Made by a program: the position numbers and the translations under genes | NCBI GenBank assembly: GCA_018262095.1 | Contig: JAGTRW010000008.1 | Location: forward strand, 1 to 64,000 | Length of the DNA: 64,000 nt | DNA from: Pseudomonadota bacterium | Lineage (GTDB): Bacteria > Pseudomonadota > Gammaproteobacteria > Burkholderiales > Rhodocyclaceae | Reading direction: 5' to 3' | Part shown: positions 33,991 through 43,371 of the stretch, piece after piece | Layout of the letters: every line of letters begins with the position of its first letter | Numbering within the stretch: the first letter of the stretch is position 1 | The notes under the pieces: generated by a model | Databases searched by the model: none | Seen by the model: the letters and a program-made list of their open reading frames with translations, nothing else | What the model was told of the DNA's origin: nothing

Positions 33991-35510
33991 GAGCCGATTC
34001 TCCTCACTATCTGCAGCATAAACGACCGCGGTTTGTCGTCTTCAACCGTGATATCGCTGCCCTTGAGCGACTTGGCCGACTCGATGTCGAAAGGTCGTTG
34101 CAGTACGGCTACCTGCAGCTTGGGGTTGGCCTTGAGCGAGTCGACCAGCAGATTGAAGGCGGCGAGCAGCTGGCGTGCGCTGGCGTTGGCGCCAAGCCTG
34201 AGCGTGCCGCGAACGATCGCCGTCTCGCTGTCGCTGGGGACGTCGGCCGCCGCTGATGCGCTGCCGGCATCACCGTCGATTTGCCAGTCGATGCCGTCGA
34301 GTTCGACCGCCGGGGCGTCGTGCAGCGCGCGGCTGATCTCGCGATAGAGGCCGACGGGCGTCGCGCTCATCTTTTCCAGAGCGAGATAACGATCGATGAT
34401 TCGGCGTAGCGTCTCGTGGTCGGTCGGGATCGGCGCAAAGGTCTCGACGATTTCGCCGTAGCGCGCCCGTGCCAGCGTCGCTTCGCTGTCGAGCGTCGCG
34501 GTCTGCTGGTTGACCGCGTGAGCGTCGAACAGCAGCTTGCCCGAGAACAGCAGGCAGACGAGCAGCGATGCCGCGCCAGCGCCGTAGAGGGCCGCCCGGA
34601 TCTGCCGCAGATGGTGGCTGTGCAGCTGCGCATCGTCGGCGAACTGGTTGCGCGGCGGCGCGCGAACCAGCAGGTTGAGGAACAGCTGTTCGCAATGGCT
34701 ATCGGGCGGGGCGATCTTAAGTCCCGTTCGCTTGACGCAGTCCGCGATGTCAAGGAGGTGGTAGCGAATCGTCGCACTGTCGCTGCAGCTTTGCTCGATC
34801 GCCTTGAAAACGTTGGCATGTGCCAGCAGATGTACGTCGATCGCTTGGTGGCGCGCGATCAGCCGCTGGCTGACCAGGTACTGCTGGAGCTTCTGCGCTT
34901 CGGCGGAAAAACTGCGGGCGATGCTGTTGCCCTGCAATGGCGTGAGCCGGCTGAAAAAGAGTTGGCCCTGCTCGAGATAGCTCTGCCGGATGCTTTGATC
35001 CTGGACCGTCAGCAGCAGGCACGGGTCGCCGCCGATGCCGAGCTGGCGCAGCAGCGCTGGCGCCAGCAGCGGCAGCGAGTAGATTCCCGAGAGCGCGACG
35101 CGGGCGTTGGCGATGGCGTCGAGCCAGGGCGCGAAAAACGCCTTGTCGGTCAGCGCGGCGAGCAGCACGCGTTCGTCGCGGCGCTGGGTCTTTGCGTAAC
35201 CGAGCGACAGCGAGCTAGTCAAGGCGGCGTTGAAAAAGAGCTGACCGAGCTTGCGTTTGATGATCGCCTGGCGATCCGACCCGCGCAGAAAGGGGATCGT
35301 CTCGATCTGGAAACCCTCTTCGGCGACGTTGGCGAGGATCGCAAAAACGCTGCGTCGATGCTGCACCAGGTAGTCGACAAACTGTTGCTGGCCGTCAACC
35401 GTCGCTGCGAACTCGCCTTCGCCGGTCAACTCGCCCGACCTCCAGCGGTAGGCGCTCATCTGGTGGGCGCAGAGGTAAAGCAGGCGGCTGTTTTTCATCG
35501 GCGCGGCCAC
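33987..35510 (-). CDS. mshI: PilM-PilN-like fusion of the MSHA locus (MshI-like)
   Basis: This 507-residue protein joins a cytosolic PilM-like (actin-fold) N-terminal region of about 300 residues (TIPFLRGSDRQAIIKRKLGQ, LLTVQDQSIRQSYLEQGQLF) to a membrane helix (ALYGAGAASLLVCLLFSGKL) and a periplasmic PilN-like domain. In type IV pilus systems PilM and PilN are often two proteins. The GTG at 35510 is preferred because AAGGA lies seven bases upstream; an in-frame ATG is at 35498. The role is to couple the cytosolic ATPase to the PilO/PilP complex. Confidence 0.75.
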   Translation of the reverse strand: MAAPMKNSRLLYLCAHQMSAYRWRSGELTGEGEFAATVDGQQQFVDYLVQHRRSVFAILANVAEEGFQIETIPFLRGSDRQAIIKRKLGQLFFNAALTSSLSLGYAKTQRRDERVLLAALTDKAFFAPWLDAIANARVALSGIYSLPLLAPALLRQLGIGGDPCLLLTVQDQSIRQSYLEQGQLFFSRLTPLQGNSIARSFSAEAQKLQQYLVSQRLIARHQAIDVHLLAHANVFKAIEQSCSDSATIRYHLLDIADCVKRTGLKIAPPDSHCEQLFLNLLVRAPPRNQFADDAQLHSHHLRQIRAALYGAGAASLLVCLLFSGKLLFDAHAVNQQTATLDSEATLARARYGEIVETFAPIPTDHETLRRIIDRYLALEKMSATPVGLYREISRALHDAPAVELDGIDWQIDGDAGSASAAADVPSDSETAIVRGTLRLGANASARQLLAAFNLLVDSLKANPKLQVAVLQRPFDIESAKSLKGSDITVEDDKPRSFMLQIVRRIGS

Positions 35511-35512
35511 GG

Positions 35513-36715
35513 CTAGGTCCTTATCCTGCTGATCACATCGTAGACCGGCCCGAGCACCGAGAGCATGATCCAGCCGAGCAGGCAGCCGAGCAGGACGGTG
35601 AGCAGCGGTTCGATCAACTGCTGCACGCGTTCGATCGACTCCTTGACATCGCGGTTGTAGAAGTAGCTGACGTTGGCGAGCGCGGTGTCGAGCGCACCGG
35701 TGCTTTCACCGACGCGCAGCATGCGGATCACCAGTGGCGGGAAAAAGCCGACGCGGTGGAAGGCGGCGGTGACGTTCTGGCCCTCGCTGATCAGTTGCTC
35801 GATGCGTTCGAGGCCCTGCCTGACGATCAGGTTGCCGACCACGTCTTGCGTCGTGCGGATCGATTCGAGGATCGGAATCCCAGATGCGTAGAGTAGCGCG
35901 AAGGTATTGGCGAAGCGCGACAGGATGATCTTGTGCAGAATCTCGCCAGCGAATGGAAGCTGCAGTTTGGCTGCGTCGAAACGCACGCGCGCCAGTGGAT
36001 TGCGCTGCAGCAGCAGCCTGAGTCCGGCCCACAGCAGCAGCGGCAGCAGCAGCGCGACATACCAATAGGTGACCAGCAGGTCGGAGACGAAAAACAGCAA
36101 TTGGGTCTGCAGCGGCAGCGCCTGCCCCATGTTCTTGATGAACTGCTTGAGCTGCGGAACCATGTAGATCATCAGAAAGAACGTCGCGCCGAGAACGATG
36201 CTGCCGACGAAGGCCGGATAGATCGTGAGCTTTTTCGTTTGCGACGCGAGTTCGTCTTCCCATTTGAGGGAGGCACAGAGGCTTTGCAGCACCTCGGGCA
36301 GTCGGCCGGTCGTCTCGCCGGCGCGGATCAGGCTGACGAACACCTGGTCGAAAACCTTGCTCTGGCTCTCCATCGCCTGCGACAGCTTGCGGCCGCCATC
36401 GATCGCTTCGACCAGGCTGGCGACCACTTCGCGAAAGCGCGGGTGTTCGAGGCTGTCGCGCAGATCCGACAATCCTTCGAGGATCGGCACGCCGGCGCGC
36501 ACCAGCAGTTCGAGATGAAAGCAGAAGTGGATGAGTTCGCGGCGCGGCACGCCGCCGGCGCGGAACAGGCGGCGATTGCTGATCAGCTCGCCGCTGATCA
36601 GGTCAAGCTCGATTCGCTTCAAGCGCATTTCGAGGTCGATGAGGTTGAGTGCGTCGATGCGGCCCTGCACCTTGCGTCCGTCGGCGGCGACCGCCTTGTA
36701 GGTATAGAGCGACAT
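35513..36715 (-). CDS. mshG: MSHA/type II secretion platform protein
   Basis: This is a 400-residue GspF/PilC-family inner-membrane protein. It opens with YTYKAVAADGRKVQGRIDAL and has two GspF domains, each with the pattern HFCFHLELLVRAGVPILEGL or LSRFANTFALLYASGIPILE, plus three to four membrane helices (SIVLGATFFLMIYMVPQL). It anchors the extension ATPase and translates its motion to pilin. It overlaps mshE by one base (TAATG). Confidence 0.9.
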   Translation of the reverse strand: MSLYTYKAVAADGRKVQGRIDALNLIDLEMRLKRIELDLISGELISNRRLFRAGGVPRRELIHFCFHLELLVRAGVPILEGLSDLRDSLEHPRFREVVASLVEAIDGGRKLSQAMESQSKVFDQVFVSLIRAGETTGRLPEVLQSLCASLKWEDELASQTKKLTIYPAFVGSIVLGATFFLMIYMVPQLKQFIKNMGQALPLQTQLLFFVSDLLVTYWYVALLLPLLLWAGLRLLLQRNPLARVRFDAAKLQLPFAGEILHKIILSRFANTFALLYASGIPILESIRTTQDVVGNLIVRQGLERIEQLISEGQNVTAAFHRVGFFPPLVIRMLRVGESTGALDTALANVSYFYNRDVKESIERVQQLIEPLLTVLLGCLLGWIMLSVLGPVYDVISRIRT

Positions 36716-38448
36716 TACATGCGGTCGGTCAGGTCGACGACGCGGCCGAGTTCATCGAGTGAGGTCGAACCGTCGAGAACGCGCCGCAGACCGTCGTCGG
36801 CGAGCGCGACGAAGCCCTGGCGGTCGGCCATCTGGCGGATTTCGCGAGCGGTGCAGCGGCGCGCGATCAACTCGTCGAGGTCAGCGTTGAGGCGCAGGAT
36901 TTCCATGATCGCCAGGCGGCCACGATAGCCCTGGAACTCGCAGCGCTCGCAGCCGCCGGGTTTGAAGATCAGCGGCCGCGGGCTCTGCTCGGTGCCGCCG
37001 AGCAGACGCGCTTCGAGCGCATCGGCCTGGTACGGTGTCTTGCAGTGTACGCACAGGCGGCGTACCAGGCGCTGGGCGACGATGCCGATGATGTTGCCGG
37101 CCATGATGTCGGGCAGGATGCCGATGTCGAGCAGGCGAGGGATGGCGCCGATCGACGAGTTGGTGTGCAGCGTCGAATACACTTGGTGGCCGGTCATCGC
37201 CGCGCGCAGTGCCATCTCGGCGGTCTCTGCGTCGCGGATTTCGCCGACCAGGATGATGTCCGGATCCTGGCGCATCATCGAGCGGATGCCGTTGGCGAAA
37301 TCGAGTTTCGACGCCTCGGCGACCGACGTCTGCCGCACCAGCGTCATCGGGTACTCGACCGGATCTTCGAGCGTCATGATGTTCACACCCTCGGAATTGA
37401 TGTGGTTGAGCACCGAATAGAGCGTTGTCGTCTTGCCGCTGCCGGTCGGGCCGGTGACCAGGATGATTCCTTCGGGCCGTGCGATCATGCGTTTGAGTTC
37501 GCCAAGCTGGCGGTCGGTGAGCCCCAGCCCGGCGAGCGGGACCAGGCCCTTCTGGCGGTCGAGAATGCGCAGCACGATGTTCTCGCCGTGGATCGTCGGT
37601 TGCGCCGAGACGCGAAAATCGATCGGTCGGCCGCGCATCGTCAGTGAGATGCGGCCGTCCTGCGGCGCGCGCGTCTCGGCGATGTTCATTCCGGAGAGCA
37701 CCTTGATGCGCACCGCCATCGCCGGCCAATACGACTGGTGCAGCGAACGCACCTGCCTGAGCATGCCGTCGATGCGGTAACGGATGCGCAGGAAGCCGGT
37801 TTCCGGCTCGAAGTGGATGTCGGACGATTCGCGCTTGACGGCGTCGGTCAGGATCGCGTCGATCAGCCTGACGACCGGTTGGCGGTATTGGTCGGCCGAT
37901 GACTGCAGACCACGGAAGTCGATTTCGCCGGTTTCGATTTCGTGCAGGATGCCGTCGATCGACAGTTCGTAGCCATAGGCCTGGTCGATCGCGCGGTCGA
38001 TTTCGGTTTCGCCGGCGAGCAGCGTGTCGATCTCGATCGTTTCGCTGGCCAGGCCGCGAATCTTGTCGAGCGCGACGATGTCATTGACGTCGGAAAGCGC
38101 GATCGTCAGCCGGCGAAGTTCGGCGTCGTAGCCGAGCGGCAGCAGGTGGTGGCGTTTGGCCAGTTGGTGCGGCACCAGGCTTAGCGCCGACGGGTCGATG
38201 ATGGCGTTGGCGAGATCGATGCTCTGCTTGCCGAGGCTTTCGGAAAGCGCGTCGCGCAGCGTCGCTTCGGAGACGAAGCCGAGCGAAACGAGCAGCTTGC
38301 CGACCGGCTGGTTGGACTTTTGCTGTTCGAGCAGCGCGATGCGCAGTTGGTCTTCGCTGAGAATTCCCTTGGCGATCAGAATCTGGCCCAACTGTCGCGG
38401 CTGCGGCGTGGGAATCGGCTGGCCTGGCTCGAGCGCGAATGAATTCAT
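36715..38448 (-). CDS. mshE: MSHA extension ATPase
   Basis: This is a 577-residue GspE/PilB-family ATPase that powers pilus assembly. An N-terminal MshEN domain shows two tandem motifs (QLGQILIAKGILSEDQLRIA and VGKLLVSLGFVSEATLRDAL), the fold that binds cyclic di-GMP in Vibrio MshE. Walker A is GPTGSGKTTTLYS, the Asp box is DPDIILVGEIRDAETAEMAL, and a four-Cys zinc site is CVHCKTPYQ plus CERCEFQGYRG. The Arg that usually opens the first MshEN motif is Gln here, so ligand binding may differ. The ATG at 38448 is the start that fits the domain. Confidence 0.92.
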   Translation of the reverse strand: MNSFALEPGQPIPTPQPRQLGQILIAKGILSEDQLRIALLEQQKSNQPVGKLLVSLGFVSEATLRDALSESLGKQSIDLANAIIDPSALSLVPHQLAKRHHLLPLGYDAELRRLTIALSDVNDIVALDKIRGLASETIEIDTLLAGETEIDRAIDQAYGYELSIDGILHEIETGEIDFRGLQSSADQYRQPVVRLIDAILTDAVKRESSDIHFEPETGFLRIRYRIDGMLRQVRSLHQSYWPAMAVRIKVLSGMNIAETRAPQDGRISLTMRGRPIDFRVSAQPTIHGENIVLRILDRQKGLVPLAGLGLTDRQLGELKRMIARPEGIILVTGPTGSGKTTTLYSVLNHINSEGVNIMTLEDPVEYPMTLVRQTSVAEASKLDFANGIRSMMRQDPDIILVGEIRDAETAEMALRAAMTGHQVYSTLHTNSSIGAIPRLLDIGILPDIMAGNIIGIVAQRLVRRLCVHCKTPYQADALEARLLGGTEQSPRPLIFKPGGCERCEFQGYRGRLAIMEILRLNADLDELIARRCTAREIRQMADRQGFVALADDGLRRVLDGSTSLDELGRVVDLTDRM

Positions 38449-38464
38449 GGTGAGCGGGCACAAA

Positions 38465-39616
38465 TCAAGGCTGCAGTTCGGCGATGCGCTGCTTGACCTG
38501 GTTCTTGTCAAACGAGCCGCGCTGGACTCCGGGACTGCCTAACGCCATCCGGTAGTACTGGGCGGCGAGCTTGTTCTGGTGCAGGTGGTCGAGGCTGACC
38601 GCCAGGTTGAAAACGATGTCGGCGTTGTCGGGCTCGGCCGCGTAGGCGTGGAAGTAGGCCTGCTGCGCCTCGCTCCAGCGGGACTGGCGGGCGTAGAGGT
38701 TGCCCAGCGCGAAATGCAGCGCCGCCGACTCCGGCTGTGCATCGAGAGCAGTCTTGAGGCGGCTTTCGGAGAGCATCGGGTCGGCTGGTCCGCGCGTATT
38801 GATCAATCCGGCCTGCGCCGTCGCGTCGTTGGGGTCTGACTCAAGCGCGCGCAGGTAATAGCTCTGCGCCAGTTCGGTTTGTCCCTGGCGGGCGGCAATC
38901 GTCGCCAGGCCGAGCAGCGCGTCGGTGTTCTTGGCGTCGCTGCGCAGCACCTGCTGATAGTCGCGTTGCGCCTCGTCGAGCCGGCCCGCCTGCAGTCCGT
39001 CGTAAGCGCGCTCGAGCGCCGGAGCTGAACTGGGCGCGCTGCGGGCGAGGCGCAGCGCGCTGGCTGGCGCAGCCGATGCGGCCGTCGCAGCTGGCTTGGA
39101 CGGCCGCACCCGCGGCGTGAGCCGCGCGTTGTCAGCGGTGGCGCTCGGCGCTGCCGTCGGTGCGCTCGTCGGTACGGCGGGCGCGGCGGCCGGGGAAGGT
39201 GGTGGCGTCGGCGGGACAAGGGCTGATGCGGGGGGCGCCGCCGCCGAGGACTGGGCCGGCACGGGGCGCAATCCGCCGGAGGCGGCTGGCAGCTGCCACC
39301 ACCAATACGCGCCAAGTCCCAGTCCGAGCGCGCTGGTGATGAGCGCCAAAGCCAGCCACCGCGTGCGCTGCGACTTGGGCAACACCCTGGTGGCAAAGGG
39401 GCTGCGTTCGGCGAACCCACGCTGCGGGCTCGCTCGGGCGGTGGCCGAGCGCTCGCCATCGGGCGGCGCGATCTGTGCTGACAATTCCGGCGGCGGCAGG
39501 GAGTGCGTGCTCATCGGCGCCAGCGTGAGCTCGCTGGCGGCGGTGGCAAATTGGGGCTGGTCGGCGTGCCGCTTGGCTTCCTCGGCTTTTCTGAGCGCGT
39601 CCATCAGCAGGCTCAT
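38465..39616 (-). CDS. mshN: MshN-like TPR protein
   Basis: This is a 383-residue bitopic protein. It starts MSLLMDALRKAEEAKRHADQ, has one membrane helix (WLALALITSALGLGLGAYWW), a long Pro/Ala-rich periplasmic linker of about 100 residues, and then at least four TPR units (GLQAGRLDEAQRDYQQVLRS, TELAQSYYLRALESDPNDA, FALGNLYARQSRWSEAQQAY). MshN-type proteins probably help assemble the secretin. The start overlaps mshL by four bases. Confidence 0.82.
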   Translation of the reverse strand: MSLLMDALRKAEEAKRHADQPQFATAASELTLAPMSTHSLPPPELSAQIAPPDGERSATARASPQRGFAERSPFATRVLPKSQRTRWLALALITSALGLGLGAYWWWQLPAASGGLRPVPAQSSAAAPPASALVPPTPPPSPAAAPAVPTSAPTAAPSATADNARLTPRVRPSKPAATAASAAPASALRLARSAPSSAPALERAYDGLQAGRLDEAQRDYQQVLRSDAKNTDALLGLATIAARQGQTELAQSYYLRALESDPNDATAQAGLINTRGPADPMLSESRLKTALDAQPESAALHFALGNLYARQSRWSEAQQAYFHAYAAEPDNADIVFNLAVSLDHLHQNKLAAQYYRMALGSPGVQRGSFDKNQVKQRIAELQP

Positions 39617-41427
39617 TGCGGCGACTCTCGCTCGGGAACGGCAAAGGGCTGGAAAACCGGCGCCGGGGCGAAGAAGTCCTGGCCCGCCAGGGTGTCCTTG
39701 AAGGCGCTGTAGTCGCCGCGCAGCGAAGCGTCCTTGATCACCGTCGGGCGCAGCAGAATGACCAGTTCCGACTTTGACGATGAATTGGATCGAGTGTTGA
39801 ACAGTTCGCCGAAGAAAGGAATGTCGCCGAACCCGGGAACGCGCCCGGTCTTGTAATCCGAACGGTCTTCCATCAGGCCGCCAAGTACCGCAATGTCGCC
39901 GCTTTCGACGCGCATCAGCGATTCGATTTCGCGCGTACGGATTTGCGGAACGTAATTGGGGATGCTCGATGGAATGATCGGGTTGGGATCGCGCTTGAGT
40001 TCTGAAATGCTTGAAATGGAAGGCCGTACATTGAGTGTCACCGTATCACCTTCGCTGATCTGCGCCGTCAGACTCATGAAGAAACCGACCGAAACGGACT
40101 GCGGCGTCGTCGTGACGCCGACGGTGGTGCCGACATTGGCGGTGGTGGTGGTGTCGGACTTGACGTTGAAATAGACGTAGTCTTCCGAGACCTTGAGCGT
40201 TGCGGTCTGGTTGTTGAGTACCGAGAGCTTGGGGCTGGAAAGGACCTTGACGGTGCCAAAGGAACGCAGCAGCTCGACCGTCGCCAGCAGATTGATCGGA
40301 TTGAGCGTCGAATACTTGATGACGTACGGCGAAACGGCGTTCGGAACGTTGGTCGTCAGCGTCGGCCGGGTGATGCTGTAGTCGCTGCCGCTGGTGATGC
40401 GACTCCATTCGATGCCCTGCTGATAGCCGTCGCTGAGCGTCACTTCGACGATCGTCGCCTCGATCAGCACCTGGCGCCGCGCACTCGCCATCACCCGGTC
40501 GATGAATTCCTGTACCTTTTCGTGCTGTCGCGAAGTCGCGCGAACGGTGATGACGCCCGACTCCGGGTTCGAAATCACCGACGCCGCTTCGCGAAAGGTC
40601 ATGCGCTTGACCACTGTCGCGCCGCTGTTCTGCAGCGCCGCCGGGTTTGGACTGCCGGCCAGCGTCGGCGCGACCTGCCTTGCCCGCGCGGTGGATCCCG
40701 TCGGTGGCGGCGTCGGCGCTCCGGTGCCGGTCGTCGTCTGTGAACTGCTCTGCTCCGTTACGGTCTCGGTCGATCCTTCGGGGAAGATCTTGTCGGTTTC
40801 ATGCAGCAGATCCTTGAGATTCTTCTCGAGCGATTCCCAGAAGCGGTTTCTCGACTTGTTTTCGATCTGGATGCGCGAGGTATTGCCGCCGCCGACGGCG
40901 CCGCTTCCGACGCCGCTCGCTGCCAGCGCGCTGGTCGAGATCTGGGTGTTGGTCGAGACGGTGCCGCTGACGTCGCGCGCCAGGTTGACGTAGTCGATCG
41001 GGTAGTTCTTGAGGTAGGGGGCGTCGGGCATCACCGCAAGATTGGGTCCGTCGAGCACGAAGCGCATGTCGACCTGCTTGGAAATTCGCGTGAGCAATTG
41101 AGGCAGCGTCTGGTCGATGGCGTTGAGACTGACCTGGCCGGTGATTCCGGGGTGGATGTCGACGTTGAGCTTGGCGTCGCGCGCGAGCGCAAAGAGAAGG
41201 TCATTGACCTTGACGTCATTGACCACCACGCTATAGGTTTCCGACTTTCCTGTGGCTCTGGGCCTCGGAAGCGAAGCGATCTGCTGCACCGGTTGTGGAA
41301 TTGCACCGGGCGTTTGGGCGAGGCTGTCTGCGCGCAAATGCCCGGCCGCAGGACCCCCGTTCAACGTGGTCGGGGCGCACGCCGCGAGCAGCAGCGCAGC
41401 CAGGGTGGCGCCAAAAATTTTCAGCAT
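39613..41427 (-). CDS. mshL: MSHA outer-membrane secretin
   Basis: This is a 604-residue secretin lipoprotein with the lipobox LLLAACAPT (Cys17). N-terminal STN-type and N-domains (VNDLLFALARDAKLNVDIHP) are followed by the secretin core: RQVLIEATIVEVTLSDGYQQ, VLSSPKLSVLNNQTATLKV, VTLNVRPSISSI and the C-terminal SGDIAVLGGLMEDRSDYKTG with VPGFGDIPFFGELF. It forms the pilus exit pore. A GAGG ribosome site precedes the ATG at 41427. Confidence 0.93.
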   Translation of the reverse strand: MLKIFGATLAALLLAACAPTTLNGGPAAGHLRADSLAQTPGAIPQPVQQIASLPRPRATGKSETYSVVVNDVKVNDLLFALARDAKLNVDIHPGITGQVSLNAIDQTLPQLLTRISKQVDMRFVLDGPNLAVMPDAPYLKNYPIDYVNLARDVSGTVSTNTQISTSALAASGVGSGAVGGGNTSRIQIENKSRNRFWESLEKNLKDLLHETDKIFPEGSTETVTEQSSSQTTTGTGAPTPPPTGSTARARQVAPTLAGSPNPAALQNSGATVVKRMTFREAASVISNPESGVITVRATSRQHEKVQEFIDRVMASARRQVLIEATIVEVTLSDGYQQGIEWSRITSGSDYSITRPTLTTNVPNAVSPYVIKYSTLNPINLLATVELLRSFGTVKVLSSPKLSVLNNQTATLKVSEDYVYFNVKSDTTTTANVGTTVGVTTTPQSVSVGFFMSLTAQISEGDTVTLNVRPSISSISELKRDPNPIIPSSIPNYVPQIRTREIESLMRVESGDIAVLGGLMEDRSDYKTGRVPGFGDIPFFGELFNTRSNSSSKSELVILLRPTVIKDASLRGDYSAFKDTLAGQDFFAPAPVFQPFAVPERESPQ

Positions 41428-41537
41428 GCTCGGCCTCGTTCGATGATCATCGGACGAGGTTATATTACGCCAAATGCATTATCCGGGTGGCGTATTCGTG
41501 GTGCTTTAACTGCCGTTCGGATGCGACCTCTCGGGGG

Positions 41538-42941
41538 TCAGCGCAGCTTGCTGACCGAGCGGATATAGGGCCTGCTGACGCGGCTGATTCTGGCGACCCG
41601 CGCCAGGTCGGCGTTGGCGGCGTCTGGCGAGGGGTAGTCGCCGTAAATTACGCCAAAGCGGTCGCGTCCGCTGAGCGCCGAGCGATAGACACGCAGCTCG
41701 CCCGCGTCAAGCGCGCTGCTTTCGAGAAAGTTCTCGACTTCGCGCGCCCGGTTCGCGTCGGCGTTGAACAACTGGATGAAGTAGTGCGTGTCCGGCACGG
41801 TTTTGAGCCAGTCTTGGCTGGCCGTCAGGCGCTCGGCCAGCAGATCTGGCGAGCTCGGGGCAGCGGCTGTCGCTGCCGAGCTGGTGGGGGCGGGCGGCGG
41901 CGACGCGGCAGTGGGCTCGGCAGGCGGCGACGAGTCGGCCGGGTCGGCCGGGTCGGTTGGCGGCGTTTCGGCGGTGGGTGGCGCTATCTCGGCGCGGATC
42001 GCCGGTGGGTCCGTTGCGGCAACCGCTACGCCGGGCGTGCTACGGTTTGCCGCGAGGTAGGCCAGTCCGGCGATCAGCACCAAGAGGGCTGCGCCAACGA
42101 TCCAGCGCGCTGGCCGGGTCGGGTGGTCTGCGATCGGGTTGAACTGGGCGTCGTTGATCGCTGCCTGGACCTGCCGGTCGTCGATCAGCTGCCGATTTTC
42201 CGAGAACGCCGAAAGCAGAGCCTTGTCGGCGAGGATGTTGATGCGCCGCGTCAGACCTTCGGACGCCCGGCTGATGCGCTCAATCGCGCTCGGCGTGAAC
42301 AGACTGGGGCCGTGATAGCCGGCGGCACGCAGGCGGAACGACAGGTAATTGGCGATATCGCTGCTGCGCAGCGGCTCGAGCGCGAAGTTGTGGGTGATCC
42401 GCTCCTTGAGCGGACGCATGTTCGTCTGGCGCAGGTGCTCATCGAGTTCGCGCTGACCGAAGAGCACAATGTGCACCAATTTGTGGCGGCTCGTTTCAAG
42501 GTTGGAAAGCAGGCGGATTTCTTCGAGCGTCTCCGCGGGCATGGCATGGGCTTCGTCGACCATCACCACCACCTGCCGGCCGCTCGTGTGGATCTCGATC
42601 AGCCGCTGCTGCAAAGCGCGCAACGAGTAGTGTGAGCGGCCTTCCGGCAAGGGGGCGTGCAGCTCTTCGGCGATTGCCTGGAAAATTTCGTCGCACGACA
42701 ACGACGGGTTGGCAAGGTAGACGGTTTCGACGTTGGCCGGAAGCCTTTCGAGCAACATCCGGCACAGCATGGTCTTGCCGCTGCCCACTTCACCGCTGAC
42801 TTTGACGATGCCCTCGTCGTGCGTGATGGCGTAGATCAGCGCTTCGAGCGTGGCGCCGCGGTTGGCGCCGGAAAAAAAGAACTCGGTGTGCGGGGTGATG
42901 CGAAACGGCGCTTCGCGCAGCCCGAAGTGTTCAAGGTACAT
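41538..42941 (-). CDS. mshM: MshM/ExeA-like AAA ATPase with SPOR-like C-terminus
   Basis: This is a 467-residue protein. Residues 1-265 are an ExeA/GspA-type AAA ATPase (YLEHFGLREAPFRITPHTEF; Walker A SGEVGSGKTMLC at about 49-60; Walker B VVVMVDEAHAM). A membrane helix (WIVGAALLVLIAGLAYLAAN) is followed by a Pro/Ala-rich linker. The last 90 residues (YFIQLFNADANRAREVENFL and FGVIYGDYPSPDAANADLAR) resemble the SPOR domain of DamX, which binds peptidoglycan lacking stem peptides. The protein probably opens or marks the cell wall for the secretin. Confidence 0.87.
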   Translation of the reverse strand: MYLEHFGLREAPFRITPHTEFFFSGANRGATLEALIYAITHDEGIVKVSGEVGSGKTMLCRMLLERLPANVETVYLANPSLSCDEIFQAIAEELHAPLPEGRSHYSLRALQQRLIEIHTSGRQVVVMVDEAHAMPAETLEEIRLLSNLETSRHKLVHIVLFGQRELDEHLRQTNMRPLKERITHNFALEPLRSSDIANYLSFRLRAAGYHGPSLFTPSAIERISRASEGLTRRINILADKALLSAFSENRQLIDDRQVQAAINDAQFNPIADHPTRPARWIVGAALLVLIAGLAYLAANRSTPGVAVAATDPPAIRAEIAPPTAETPPTDPADPADSSPPAEPTAASPPPAPTSSAATAAAPSSPDLLAERLTASQDWLKTVPDTHYFIQLFNADANRAREVENFLESSALDAGELRVYRSALSGRDRFGVIYGDYPSPDAANADLARVARISRVSRPYIRSVSKLR

Positions 42942-43105
42942 TACTGCTCCTTGGCAGAGGATTCCATGCGCTTGTGGCGCGTGGTGCGTTTTATTCTGAG
43001 CCGGCGTGCCGTCTGGTTGGCCATGCCCTGAGCCAGTCGCCGAGCAGCTTCAATGTCGTTATGTTCGATTTCAACGCGCGAGCGAAAACTCAGCGCGCGC
43101 CGCAT
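42941..43105 (-). CDS. Candidate 54-aa basic protein upstream of mshM
   Basis: From the ATG at 43105 a short frame runs to a TAA that overlaps the mshM start (TAATG). The product is Arg-rich (FRSRVEIEHNDIEAARRLAQ, then RRLRIKRTTRHKRME), with no recognised domain. An AAGGAG sequence near its 3' end serves as the mshM ribosome site. It may be a real small gene or a coupling leader. Confidence 0.35.
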   Translation of the reverse strand: MRRALSFRSRVEIEHNDIEAARRLAQGMANQTARRLRIKRTTRHKRMESSAKEQ

Positions 43106-43371
43106 TTTATTGGTGATTCGGGGGGGCGGCAGCGCTTGAGCAGCTGCGGCTTTTCCGGTGCGGTGGCTGGTGGGCTGGCGGTCATGGTCGCGCGTCCTCG
43201 GTCCGGAAAAATATGGTCAATTATCCCACAATGGTATGACTGCGTTTGATTTGTCAATGAGCAAATCGGGCGCGTTGCGAACTATTTTTTTGCTGGCTGG
43301 TCTGCCTCGTCGGGGTTGGTGACCCGACGTTCAGTTATAATTGTGCTCAATTTTTCGTACGGGATATCGTT
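43106..43371. promoter_or_regulatory. Divergent region between msh and mla operons
   Basis: About 265 bases separate the two operons. TATAAT at 43336-43341 lies about 31 bases before the mlaF start and is a good -10 box for the mla operon, although a -35 at normal spacing is not clear. No RNA gene is seen. Confidence 0.4.
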
